Made by a program: the position numbers and the translations under genes. The notes under the pieces were generated by a model. The model made no database searches and had not been told where the DNA came from. It saw nothing but the letters and a program-made list of their open reading frames with translations. Of a stretch of 64,000 bases of DNA, positions 18,059 through 26,961 are shown in pieces; the first letter of the stretch is position 1; the number at the start of each line of letters is the position of its first letter. Source of the DNA: Brachyspira hampsonii 30446 (GTDB taxonomy: Bacteria > Spirochaetota > Brachyspiria > Brachyspirales > Brachyspiraceae); contig NZ_JH994111.1 in assembly GCF_000316195.1 (NCBI RefSeq), positions 1,860,648 through 1,924,647 on the forward strand. Direction: 5' to 3'.

Positions 18059-18474
18059 GACTTGTTTCAAAACTACTTGACAAATAATTTTATGAGTTTC
18101 TTATTTTATGCTAAATTATATAATATTAATTATTAAATAAATCACATGTTTTATATATTGTATAATTTGTTATTTTAATATATAAATATGCAGTCTTTCG
18201 CCTGCCGACACCAAAGGTGGACTTCGTCGGCACACACAGTGAGGCGTACTTCGTATGCTTCTCGCCTGCCGACACCAAAGGTGGACTTCGTCGGCACGCA
18301 CAGCGAGGCGTACTTCGTATGGGTCACCACCGAGTAGGTGCCTATTCGGCAAAAGAAGTGGGGTTTTGCGTAAGCACGCAGAGCGGTGCACGACTGTGTG
18401 CTTCGCAGCAAAGCCCCAACTATAATTTAAAAATATTAAATTAAAAATTTATAAATTTAGTTTTGAAACAAGTC
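18059..18474 (+). mobile_element. MITE-like element, copy 1 (416 bp)
   Basis: Ends are perfect 17-bp inverted repeats (agacttgtttcaaaact at left, its exact complement at right), flanked by TA on both sides as in IS630/Tc1-type insertions. Between AT-rich arms lies a core of ~230 bp (18190-18420) that is far more GC-rich than the genome. The core contains hairpins such as gccgac...gtcggc and a 60-bp direct duplication (18198-18257 and 18262-18321, two mismatches). No transposase is encoded, so it would need one in trans. Short frames inside it are not credible genes. Confidence 0.75.
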
Positions 18475-18490
18475 TATTATAAATATATAA

Positions 18491-19804
18491 TTATTTTAAA
18501 GTTCTATATTTTATAAAAAATACGGCTGTTACTACAAAAGTAAAAACTTCTGTAATAGGCATAACATACCATATACTATCTCTTACAAATATTAAGGGCA
18601 TTAGAAATATTAAAATACCGCTTATTATAAGACCCCTTAATATTGCAACTATAAATGAAGAAACTGGTTTCATTATAGCCTGAAAATAGTATGTTGCATA
18701 TATATTAAATGGAAGTATTAAAAATGATATAAAATAAGCTCTCATAATATTTTTTGATATACTTAGAGCTTCATCTGAAGGCTTCATAAATGCTTTCATT
18801 AGAAAATCAGTATTAAAGTATGTAAACAAAGTGGATACTATAGCCAATACTAAAGCTGTAAATATACCATATTTTACTGCTGATTTTATTCTGTTCATAT
18901 TGCCAGCTCCAAGGTTAGCAGATATTATAGGCTGTCCTGCTTGCCCTATTGCATAGGCTGATGACTGAACTAATATGTTAATATTTATTATAACGGAATA
19001 AACCGCCAATGCTGAAGAGTTGAAATATTTCATTATCTGATTATTAAACATTAAGGCAAGTATTCCCATTGCTATATCTATAAAAAATGTAGAAAAACCG
19101 ATTAACACAATATTTTTTGATAATGAAAATAATTTATTTACTTTTACAAATTTTAAAGTATTCTTTTTTGTAAACAGATGAGATATTAAAATTGAAGCAG
19201 TTATAACCTGTCCTATAGCAGTGGCAAGACCAGCACCAAATATACCCATATCGCATACAAATACAAAAAAATAATCTCCAAATACATTAAATATACCGCC
19301 TGCAATAACAGCAGTAGTTGCTTTCATAGGAGCATTATCATTTCTAAGATATGCAGCAAAAAATTGACTAAAAGCAAATAAAGGTAAAATTATCTTTATA
19401 GGAAGAAAATATCTTTTAGCCAATATTAAAAGCACATCATCAGCCCCAAAAAAATAAAGTATATTATCTTCAAATATTATTGATAAAACCCAAACTATAA
19501 ATATAACTATTGATAAAGCAATAAATGAAGAAGTAAATAAAATATTTGATTTTTTATAATCACCAGAGCCTCTTGCCTTACTAAAAAGAACAGAACCGCC
19601 TATACCAAATAACATGCCTATGCTGTATATTATATTCCATATAGGAGCAAATACCGCCAAAGCAGCAGCACCATTATCACCCTCATACTGCCCCACCATA
19701 GCAACATCAACTATGGAATAAATAGCAGCTATTAAAGCACTGCCAAAACTTGCATATAAATACTTAAAAAATATTTTTTTCACATCCGTTTTAAGTATAT
19801 CCAT
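18491..19804 (-). CDS. MATE-family multidrug exporter, MepA-like
   Basis: Inner-membrane antiporter of 437 aa with twelve predicted helices and the MATE inverted halves. Family stretches are YSIVDVAMVGQYEGDNGAAA near the N-terminus and AIGQAGQPIISANLGAGN at the start of the second half. The subfamily looks like MepA/NorM-type drug or cation exporters. The RBS (GGAGAG, six nt before ATG) lies immediately after a strong hairpin plus U-run, so expression appears to be controlled by a leader attenuator (see 19819-19912). Substrate unknown; guanidine or organic cations are possible if the leader is a guanidine riboswitch. Confidence 0.9.
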   Translation of the reverse strand: MDILKTDVKKIFFKYLYASFGSALIAAIYSIVDVAMVGQYEGDNGAAALAVFAPIWNIIYSIGMLFGIGGSVLFSKARGSGDYKKSNILFTSSFIALSIVIFIVWVLSIIFEDNILYFFGADDVLLILAKRYFLPIKIILPLFAFSQFFAAYLRNDNAPMKATTAVIAGGIFNVFGDYFFVFVCDMGIFGAGLATAIGQVITASILISHLFTKKNTLKFVKVNKLFSLSKNIVLIGFSTFFIDIAMGILALMFNNQIMKYFNSSALAVYSVIININILVQSSAYAIGQAGQPIISANLGAGNMNRIKSAVKYGIFTALVLAIVSTLFTYFNTDFLMKAFMKPSDEALSISKNIMRAYFISFLILPFNIYATYYFQAIMKPVSSFIVAILRGLIISGILIFLMPLIFVRDSIWYVMPITEVFTFVVTAVFFIKYRTLK

Positions 19805-19818
19805 AATCTACTCTCCAG

Positions 19819-19912
19819 TAAAAAAATAAAAGGCTGGAAAAGAAATCTAATAATTAGACATCTTATCCAACCTTTGGTATTTTCTATTTCCAATAAGTCC
19901 TCCGATGAACTT
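19819..19912 (-). promoter_or_regulatory. Attenuator-type leader of the MATE gene; candidate guanidine-IV (mepA-motif) riboswitch
   Basis: Read on the minus strand, a ~90-nt leader runs from the predicted start near 19912 to a terminator hairpin (19831-19874, arms with ~13 paired positions) followed by an eleven-base U-rich tract ending next to the RBS. A competing pairing is visible: CTTATTGG upstream can pair with CCAA...ATAAG, which uses the 5' arm of the terminator. GGAGGACTT lies in the aptamer part. Mutually exclusive hairpins before a MATE gene are how guanidine-IV RNAs work, but I cannot confirm the aptamer consensus. Confidence 0.5.
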
Positions 19913-19918
19913 AGCTAT

Positions 19919-19946
19919 ATTATACCATACGATACTTATAAGTCAA
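19919..19946 (-). promoter_or_regulatory. Sigma-70-type promoter of the MATE gene
   Basis: On the minus strand TTGACT (19941-19946) is followed after 16 bp by a perfect TATAAT (19919-19924). Placement gives a start near 19912, which delimits the leader RNA described above. Confidence 0.75.
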
Positions 19947-20084
19947 ATTTAGGACTATTTTTTTATAAATACTCAATTTTATTGTATTACTTATCATATT
20001 TATTTATTGATATTTTTTATATAATATATTATATTAGTATAGTATAAAGTGTATTACAATATAAATAATAAGAAGATATAATAT

Positions 20085-20831
20085 ATGAAAAAGTTTTTAT
20101 TCACATTTATTTTAATGTTGATATTATCAGCATTAGCGTATTCTTTTCCATACAAGATGTATACCGGTATGACAGGAGCACTTCGTCTTGGAGGAACTCT
20201 CTATCTCAATAACGATAGAATAGGTACAAAAAAATATACTTTATCAAGTCCATTAATGATAAATTTTGGAATACTTAGAAATTTAGATATATTTGCAAGA
20301 ATAGTTCCTATAACTTATATACCAGAAGTAGGTGTAGGTGTAGAAGGACAGCCACAATTTTCTATAATGCCTAGATTTCAATTTTTTAACGGATTTATAG
20401 GAGCAGTTGAAGTGTTATTTCCAGGATCATCTAAACAAAAATTCGGACTTAATCCGCAGCTTCACTATTTGATAGGTTTAGGCGACTTCTTTACGGCATT
20501 CTTTAATTTTGAGCTTCCTATGTATTTTGATGATCCTAGAGGAGTTGTTGAATCTATAAGATTAAAAACAGCTTTTGGTGTTTATCCAGGAGCATTATTT
20601 GGATTCTCTTTAGCTGGTATATATTTAGAATATCATTTTGCCTATGACTTTTATAACAATGCACTATTATATCTTAATCATTTAGGTGTAGGTCTTTATT
20701 TAGTATTAAATAGTGATGCAAGCTTGTCTCTAAACTTTACACCTTATTTAGAGCAATTATCAACAGGATTTTATTTTGGAATAGGTGCTTCTATATCATA
20801 TACATTTGATTTCAGCCAATTCCTTAGATAA
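20085..20831 (+). CDS. Hypothetical secreted protein, probable outer-membrane barrel
   Basis: Length 248 aa, signal peptide LFTFILMLILSALAYS. After the signal, alternating hydrophobic strands with many Gly/Phe/Tyr residues (RNLDIFARIVPITYIP, GVGLYLVLNSDASLSLNF, FYFGIGASISYTFDF) point to a small beta-barrel ending in an aromatic-rich strand. Monocistronic; divergent from the MATE gene. No family recognised. Confidence 0.65.
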   Translation: MKKFLFTFILMLILSALAYSFPYKMYTGMTGALRLGGTLYLNNDRIGTKKYTLSSPLMINFGILRNLDIFARIVPITYIPEVGVGVEGQPQFSIMPRFQFFNGFIGAVEVLFPGSSKQKFGLNPQLHYLIGLGDFFTAFFNFELPMYFDDPRGVVESIRLKTAFGVYPGALFGFSLAGIYLEYHFAYDFYNNALLYLNHLGVGLYLVLNSDASLSLNFTPYLEQLSTGFYFGIGASISYTFDFSQFLR

Positions 20832-20929
20832 TTATTGAAAATATAAAAAATATCAAATATTTATTTAATATTACAAAACAATAAAAATTTTCTCAATTTA
20901 AAAGCTAAAATAATATATAAACTATATTA

Positions 20930-20952
20930 AACTTGTTTCAAAACTCAATTTG
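20930..20952 (+). repeat. Extra left end of the MITE-like element upstream of copy 2
   Basis: aacttgtttcaaaactcaatttg matches the right end of copy 2 (reverse complement acttgtttcgaaactcaattt) over more bases than copy 2's own left end does. This suggests an outer element spanning about 20930-21364 with a second left end at 21060 nested inside it. The 105 bp between the two left ends is AT-rich and unremarkable. Confidence 0.6.
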
Positions 20953-21059
20953 TTTTTATATTTTTTATTATAGTTACAGACTAATGCTAATGACTATATT
21001 TTGCTTAAATTTAATAATTTATTTTGCATATAAAATATAATTAGCACTATTTAGTATTA

Positions 21060-21364
21060 GACTTGTTTCAAAACTACTTGACAATATTAATTATAAGAAT
21101 TATTTAATTTTAAAATTATATACATGATGTTTTATATGTTGCATAATTTAGTATTTTAGTATATAAATATGCAGTCTTTTCGCAGAAGGCGTACTTCGTA
21201 TGTGCCACACCTGCCTACGGCACGCACAGCGAGGCGGATAGCGTCACAAAAGAAGTGGGGTTTTGCGAAGCACGCAGAGCGGTTGGCAAAGCCACAACTA
21301 TAATCAAAAAAAATATTAAATTAAAAAACTACAAATATTAAAAAATTGAGTTTCGAAACAAGTC
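21060..21364 (+). mobile_element. MITE-like element, copy 2 (305 bp)
   Basis: Left end agacttgtttcaaaactacttgaca is identical over 25 bases to copy 1; the right end has one mismatch in the 17-bp inverted repeat. It is flanked by TA on both sides. The GC-rich core (21170-21300) keeps the aggcgtacttcgtatg, gcacgcacagcgaggcg, aaaagaagtggggttttgcg and gcacgcagagcgg blocks of copy 1 but lacks its 60-bp duplication. No coding capacity. Confidence 0.75.
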
Positions 21365-21675
21365 TATTATTTTTAAACTTGAACTTTTGATTTAGCTCTA
21401 CTTTATATGATTCTTTGATGCTGTATGCTTCAATCTGTGTGAGGTGAAAAAAGAAGAACTAAAATTTTTACAAACTTAAAAATTTTCAGTATATAATTAT
21501 AATTAACATATTTTTTATACTTAAATTAGCATATAAAACAATATTTATTTGTCAATACTTTATGCGTATTTTATATTTTTCAGGTATAAAATTAGACAAT
21601 AAAAAACTTGATAAAATGCCCGATTTTGATATAATAATATAATTTCATGATAGTTTTTAGTTTAAGGATATATTT
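21365..21675. other. AT-rich region upstream of parA
   Basis: About 310 bp. No convincing parS palindrome, RNA or ORF. It contains a Shine-Dalgarno (AAGGA at 21663-21667) for parA; promoter elements are not clear. Confidence 0.5.
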
Positions 21676-22440
21676 ATGTCTAAAGTTATAGCCATAGTCA
21701 ATCAGAAAGGCGGAGTAGGAAAAACAACTACAGCCGTTAATTTAAGTGCCAATATAGCAAAAATGGGTCATAAAACACTTCTTATAGATATAGACCCTCA
21801 GGCAAATGCTTGTTTGGGTATTGGTATTACAAGAGATAAAATGCAAAAAAGCGTATATGATTTATTAATAGGACAGGCTGAAGCAAAAGAAGTAATAATG
21901 CCGACATATCAGGAAAATCTATTTTTAATACCAGCAGACTCTGATTTGGTAGGTGCCCAGATAGAACTTGTTAATGAAATAGCCAGAGAATACAAATTAA
22001 AAAAGGCTTTAGAAACTATAAAAAATGACTATGAATATATTATTATAGACTGTCCTCCTACTTTGGGTATATTAACACTTAATGCATTGACTGCTGCTGA
22101 TTCTGTTCTTATACCTATACAATGCGAGTTCTATGCTTTAGATGGGGTTGCTGAACTTAATAATACTATAGCACTTGTAAAAGAAAATCTTAATAAAGAA
22201 TTAAAAATTGAAGGAGTTCTCCTTACCATGTATGATGCTAGAACTAAGTTGGCATCAGATGTAGTTAAAGAAGTTGTCAATTTCTTTAAGGAAAAAACAT
22301 ATAAAACTATGATACCTAGAAATGTAAGATTAAGTGAGGCTCCGTCTTATGGTAAAGCTATAGGCGATTATGATAAAGATTGTGTAGGAGCTAGAAGCTA
22401 TAAAGAATTTGCCAAAGAGTTTATTGAAAAATCTAAATAA
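21676..22440 (+). CDS. parA: Chromosome-partitioning ATPase ParA (Soj)
   Basis: Deviant-Walker ATPase of 254 aa. KGGVGKTTTAVNLSANIA carries the intra-dimer lysine; LLIDIDPQANAC and YIIIDCPPTLGILTLNAL are the later switch motifs. It drives chromosome origin segregation with ParB bound at parS. parB follows after 77 bp in the same direction. Confidence 0.96.
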   Translation: MSKVIAIVNQKGGVGKTTTAVNLSANIAKMGHKTLLIDIDPQANACLGIGITRDKMQKSVYDLLIGQAEAKEVIMPTYQENLFLIPADSDLVGAQIELVNEIAREYKLKKALETIKNDYEYIIIDCPPTLGILTLNALTAADSVLIPIQCEFYALDGVAELNNTIALVKENLNKELKIEGVLLTMYDARTKLASDVVKEVVNFFKEKTYKTMIPRNVRLSEAPSYGKAIGDYDKDCVGARSYKEFAKEFIEKSK

Positions 22441-22517
22441 TTGAAAATATTTCTTAAAAATGAAAAAATGATATAATTATGTTTACTAAATTTAAATAAA
22501 TATATAAGAGGGTTTAT

Positions 22518-23474
22518 ATGAGCAGAAAAGGCGGACTTGGCGGTCAGGGTTTAAGTGCATTAATAAAATCTACTGACAATGAAATAAGAACAGCAGCCGA
22601 AGAGGCAGAAAAAAAAGGAGTATTAGAAATAGATGTTTCTCTTATAGATGTTAATCCGGATCAGCCTAGAAAAGTATTTAATGAAGAGGAAATACAAGGT
22701 CTTGCCGAATCTATAAAAGAAAATGGACTTATAAATCCTATCACTTTAAGAGAAAAAGACGGAAAATATCAGATAATATCAGGAGAAAGAAGGTTCAGAG
22801 CATTCAAATTCTTAAATAGAGACAGAGTTCCGGCACTAGTATTAGAAAATATAGCAGATTCTAAAATGCTTGAGCTTACATTAGTTGAAAACATACAAAG
22901 AGCCGATTTAAATGCTATAGAAGTTGCTAGAAGCTATAAAAAATTAATATATGATTTGAATATAAAACAGGAAGAATTGGCTTTAAGGGTGGGAAAAAGC
23001 AGAAGTACAATATCAAATTCTATGCGTATATTAGATTTAAGCGAAAATATACAAAATTTGATATTAGAATCTAAAATAACAGAAGGACATGCAAGGGCTA
23101 TATTATCATTAAATAATGAAAATGAAAGAGAAGAATTTGCTAAGGAAATAGTAGAAAAAGGATACTCTGTAAGAGAATGCGAAAGAATAGTAAAAGAAAG
23201 AAAAAATAATATTTCAAATAACTCTGATAGTAATAATAATGAAGAAAATAAAAATGAAATAAAAAAAGAAAATAAGAAAGACCCTAATATAAAAAAATTA
23301 GAAAATGACTTAGAAAAAATATTCTCCACTAAAGTTAATGTCATAGATAAAAACGGAAAAGAAGGTAAAATAGTTATAGAATATTACAGTTCTGATGATC
23401 TATCGAGAATAATGGATATGCTTGAAAAAGTATATGAGAGAGAAAATGGAATAAAACCTACTCTTGAATATTAG
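22518..23474 (+). CDS. parB: Chromosome-partitioning protein ParB (Spo0J)
   Basis: CTPase clamp that loads at parS, 318 aa. N-terminal GLGGQGLSALI, then the CTP-binding GERRFRAF and ENIQRADLNAIEVA blocks, helix-turn-helix (ELALRVGKSRSTISNSMRIL), an Asn/Lys-rich linker and a C-terminal dimerisation domain. RBS AGAGGG precedes ATG. The next gene follows 8 bp later and is probably cotranscribed. Confidence 0.96.
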   Translation: MSRKGGLGGQGLSALIKSTDNEIRTAAEEAEKKGVLEIDVSLIDVNPDQPRKVFNEEEIQGLAESIKENGLINPITLREKDGKYQIISGERRFRAFKFLNRDRVPALVLENIADSKMLELTLVENIQRADLNAIEVARSYKKLIYDLNIKQEELALRVGKSRSTISNSMRILDLSENIQNLILESKITEGHARAILSLNNENEREEFAKEIVEKGYSVRECERIVKERKNNISNNSDSNNNEENKNEIKKENKKDPNIKKLENDLEKIFSTKVNVIDKNGKEGKIVIEYYSSDDLSRIMDMLEKVYERENGIKPTLEY

Positions 23475-23482
23475 GAGTAATT

Positions 23483-24673
23483 TTGAAAACAGCATTAAAA
23501 TATATTTTAATTATCACTATAATAACATTAAATCTTTATTCAAAAGAAACTTTACTTATAGCAACCGTAGATTTGGATCATAGCTTAAGAGCAAATGAGC
23601 CTATGAGAAAAGAGTTTGTAAGAACAATAAATAGATTTGCTTATCTCAAACAAAAAACTTCTATTTCTGTAGACAGAGAAAAGAAAAAACTATTCTCTAC
23701 AAATAAACTTAGCTTGGAAGAAGGACTAATAGTTGCATCAAATTTAAAAGTGCAGGCAGTTATTATAATGGATAGTGAAAAAGTATTAAAAGCAACAAAT
23801 ACAAATAACAATAATATAACTATTAATTCAAATGATATTAATACTATGTTAAGCAATTATAATATTACAAATACTATGCTTAGTAATGATATTGTACTTA
23901 CAAATGAGATAAAAGATTTAGGTGATTTAATAGAATACGGAATAGGAGAAAAAACTGAGAATATTGATAAAGACGGAGAAGAAAAAAGTGATGAAGAACT
24001 TTATGAAATGAGATACAATTTCAAAGTTATGGATATGGCAACAGGAGATACACTTAAAGAATACAAATTAAAGAATCAAACTGAAAGCGTATCAGCTATA
24101 CAGGAAATATGCACTTATTTAGAATTTCATTTATCGAATCTATTATTTAAAGCTATGGAATCCCCTATAAACGGCATATATTTAAATTTTAGGATAGAAA
24201 GAATATCATTAGAAAATAAAACAAATGTAATAAATAATGAAGGCGAAATAATAGAAGGAGAATCTTTCACTCTAAACTTTAGATCTAATACAGAAGGTTA
24301 TTTGTATATTTTTGCCTTTCAGAATGATGGAAATGTGATATTAATGCATCCTAATGACTTTAATAATTTTATAAATAATAAGTATGAAAATAAAATAGAG
24401 GCTAGAAAAAACTATATAATTCCTCCGGAAAATTCTAAATTCAACATAAGAATAAGTCCTCCATTTGGAGAGGATGCTTTTTACTGTTTATACACAAAAA
24501 AAGAGCAGAAATGGATTACAGGTCAATATTTTACAGGCGACGGCTTTAAAATGTGTCAGAAAAATAAAATCGGAGAATTTACAGATAAATTGAAATATAA
24601 CTTAAAATTCATAAATGATAATGATTGGCAAATATCAAAAGTATATTTAAAATCCGTTTCGGAAACAAAATAA
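23483..24673 (+). CDS. Secreted protein with DUF4384-like C-terminal domain
   Basis: Length 396 aa; TTG start supported by GGAG 7 nt upstream. Signal peptide ILIITIITLNLYS. The C-terminal third (SFTLNFRSNTEGYLYIFAFQ, NVILMHPNDFNNF, KFNIRISPPFGEDAFYCLYT) matches the DUF4384 fold found in bacterial surface and signalling proteins. The middle has an Asn/Thr-rich low-complexity stretch (residues ~95-135). It probably resides in the periplasm or at the surface. It follows parB closely, then an intrinsic terminator. Confidence 0.7.
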   Translation: MKTALKYILIITIITLNLYSKETLLIATVDLDHSLRANEPMRKEFVRTINRFAYLKQKTSISVDREKKKLFSTNKLSLEEGLIVASNLKVQAVIIMDSEKVLKATNTNNNNITINSNDINTMLSNYNITNTMLSNDIVLTNEIKDLGDLIEYGIGEKTENIDKDGEEKSDEELYEMRYNFKVMDMATGDTLKEYKLKNQTESVSAIQEICTYLEFHLSNLLFKAMESPINGIYLNFRIERISLENKTNVINNEGEIIEGESFTLNFRSNTEGYLYIFAFQNDGNVILMHPNDFNNFINNKYENKIEARKNYIIPPENSKFNIRISPPFGEDAFYCLYTKKEQKWITGQYFTGDGFKMCQKNKIGEFTDKLKYNLKFINDNDWQISKVYLKSVSETK

Positions 24674-24702
24674 GCTATCACTTTAAGTAATAGCTTTTTG
24701 TT
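24672..24702 (+). terminator. Intrinsic terminator after the parA-parB operon
   Basis: AAGCTATCACTT and AAGTAATAGCTT pair around a two-base loop, followed by TTTTTGTT. The stem begins within the stop codon of the DUF4384 gene. Confidence 0.75.
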
Positions 24703-24726
24703 AATAAAACTTTTCGTATATAAAAA

Positions 24727-25416
24727 TTATTTATAGATATATTTACTGTTGTAAAGAGGCTGATATCTGTTTTCTTTATCTAAAAATGAATCAAGATAAA
24801 AATCATATAAAACAATAGTACCGTCATCCATTACATGTCCAACAGGATCATACTTATAAAAAGGCATGATAGAACCTTTATATTTTACAGTATCTGAAGG
24901 TCCCCATTTTGTAGGTACATCAACTCCAAATATCTTATCTTCTTCCACAGGAACACCATATATATATACATATTTTGTATATATATCTACAGCAACCAAA
25001 GTATTATCTAAAGATATTATTCCGCCGCCCTTTCCTGTAAACCTATAGAAATAAAAACGTTTCATAGCATCAGAATTCTCTCTGTTTCTTTTTGCTGTAT
25101 ATAAAGGATTATATCCTCTGTATTGATAGTATGTCATAGATGATATAAAGAATATACCTGCTTTTGAATTTTTACCCTTATATACATATTCTTTTGTGCT
25201 GGAATCAGAAGACTCCCAATACATATTTTCAGTTTTATCTACAAATTGTAATGTTGGTACATTGTCACCGCTGAAAGTAGCAACTAAAAGCCAATCTTTA
25301 AATTTTGAAGAACTAAAGTTTGGGTTATAAGATAAATCTCTTTCTATAGTTTCTTTTGAAAATAGAAATAAACTATTTATAAATATCAATAATAAGCAAA
25401 AAAGTATTTTTTTCAT
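24727..25416 (-). CDS. Hypothetical secreted protein
   Basis: Length 229 aa with a clear N-terminal signal (FCLLLIFINSLFLFS). The mature part is rich in Tyr, Lys and Asp without recognisable motifs; it may be periplasmic or surface-exposed. Convergent with the DUF4384 gene. I do not recognise a family. Confidence 0.6.
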   Translation of the reverse strand: MKKILFCLLLIFINSLFLFSKETIERDLSYNPNFSSSKFKDWLLVATFSGDNVPTLQFVDKTENMYWESSDSSTKEYVYKGKNSKAGIFFISSMTYYQYRGYNPLYTAKRNRENSDAMKRFYFYRFTGKGGGIISLDNTLVAVDIYTKYVYIYGVPVEEDKIFGVDVPTKWGPSDTVKYKGSIMPFYKYDPVGHVMDDGTIVLYDFYLDSFLDKENRYQPLYNSKYIYK

Positions 25417-25642
25417 AAATTAACTCAATTAAAAATTTAACTTTATAAGTTTATAATACATCAAAAAATATTTAAGTAAATGTTAAAAATACAGCATATA
25501 GTATAAATTTAATACAATTTATATAAAAAATAACTTTTAAATATATTGATAATACATTTAATACAAAAAATACTACATTTTAATATTATTGTTGCTGAAT
25601 TATCGGACATTTTTTATTTTATGTCTTATAAAGAGTTTATCA

Positions 25643-25890
25643 GACTTTTTTCAAAACTAATTTTATTTATGATTTGTATAGACTAGCCTTGCGAAGCACA
25701 CAGCCATGCAATGCTCTGCTTACTTAATACCACACTTCTTTTGTGGGCATCGACATGCAAAATCAGTAATATGAAAGACTGCATACTTATATACTAAATG
25801 ATAATTTATACAATATATAAAACTTTTTCTGTAATTTATAAATTAATAATTTTTTATATATAATTCTATCAAGTAATTTTGAAACAAGTT
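25643..25890 (-). mobile_element. MITE-like element, copy 3 (248 bp, reverse orientation, degenerate)
   Basis: Read on the minus strand it starts with acttgtttcaaaattacttga and carries the tatgcagtcttt, aaaagaagtg and ctgtgtgcttcgca core blocks of copies 1 and 2. The other end keeps the motif with two or three changes (agacttttttcaaaact). TA flanks one end only. Between the genes at 24727-25416 and 25907-26950; the 225 bp before it is plain AT-rich spacer. Confidence 0.65.
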
Positions 25891-25906
25891 TATTATATAG
25901 AATATA

Positions 25907-26950
25907 TTATTTTTCATCATCTGAATTAAGTTCTATATATTTTATATCATCTTTGTTTTCATCTTGATTATCATCAGCATTAATTTCTATTACCTTCAAA
26001 TCATCTTTATCGTCAGATACGGGAACATTTTTTTCTTCAAAATAAGTTTTTTTAGCAATATTTTTTAATTTTCCATAAATGACTACAAAAATAAGATAAT
26101 AAATAATAGACATTAAAACAGCAGACAAACTATAAGGTATCAAAGACATATTATTATTATATACAGTATTAAATAAATAATTATAACCATAAGGGAAAAG
26201 TATATATAATAATAATATTAATGGAATGGTAAGAAAAAGCCATAATTTATTTTTATAAACTTTATCAGAAAACGAATATGATATAATAATAGTTAATATA
26301 GATATTGCAGTCAAATATGAGACAGTACCTCTATCTAATTTGGCATTATTATAATCCAACTCTAAAAAGTTCATTATAATTATTCCGCATATAGAAGTTA
26401 AAAATATACCTATCATAGTATATAATATTGCAAATAATAATTTAAGAAAGAATACTCTGCTTGAAAATTCTTTTTCAGTATGAGGAAGCATTTCCACAAC
26501 CCAAAGTATTATAGAAAAAGAAAAAGTCTGAATAAGAAGTTCCGGTAAATTATGCAGATGAAATTCAAGAGGAAGCTGAGTGTATATCAAACCTTCTATA
26601 GAACTTGGTGCTGATGAAGGTGCTGAAATAATGCCTATACATACGAATATAAGCCATACTATAAACCAACCAAATTTGGTAGCTATAACTTTTCTAAGCG
26701 GAAATAATGCAATAGCTATGAATATTGCTCTTATAGGCTGTAAAAAAGGTCCTATAACAGTAAGAGGCGATTCAAAGCCTCTCATAAAATTAGATACTAT
26801 ATCATTACTATATATACCGCTGTAATCAAACATATTGGAAAATAATATTCCAAAAACTATATAAGTTAAAGTATGAATTACCGCTACTTTTATATAGAAA
26901 ATAAAAAAATGTCTGAAAAAAATTTTAGGATTATTCTCATTTTCTTCCAT
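25907..26950 (-). CDS. Hypothetical polytopic membrane protein
   Basis: Length 347 aa, eight or so hydrophobic segments, then a highly acidic cytoplasmic-type tail with two similar units (KVIEINADDN and KYIELNSDDE). No family recognised. It begins 11 bp after the ymdB stop on the same strand, so it belongs to the rny-ymdB transcript. Confidence 0.65.
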   Translation of the reverse strand: MEENENNPKIFFRHFFIFYIKVAVIHTLTYIVFGILFSNMFDYSGIYSNDIVSNFMRGFESPLTVIGPFLQPIRAIFIAIALFPLRKVIATKFGWFIVWLIFVCIGIISAPSSAPSSIEGLIYTQLPLEFHLHNLPELLIQTFSFSIILWVVEMLPHTEKEFSSRVFFLKLLFAILYTMIGIFLTSICGIIIMNFLELDYNNAKLDRGTVSYLTAISILTIIISYSFSDKVYKNKLWLFLTIPLILLLYILFPYGYNYLFNTVYNNNMSLIPYSLSAVLMSIIYYLIFVVIYGKLKNIAKKTYFEEKNVPVSDDKDDLKVIEINADDNQDENKDDIKYIELNSDDEK

Positions 26951-26961
26951 AAAATTCTCTC

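Noticed and set aside
18170..18444. Three short overlapping frames in the GC-rich core (60-80 codons)
   Set aside because: They lie entirely inside the MITE-like element, follow its repeated blocks, occur on both strands and have unusual Arg/Cys/His composition. No RBS or family.
21365..21675. parS site upstream of parA
   Set aside because: I looked for a TGTTTCACGTGAAACA-like palindrome and saw none in this stretch or within parB.
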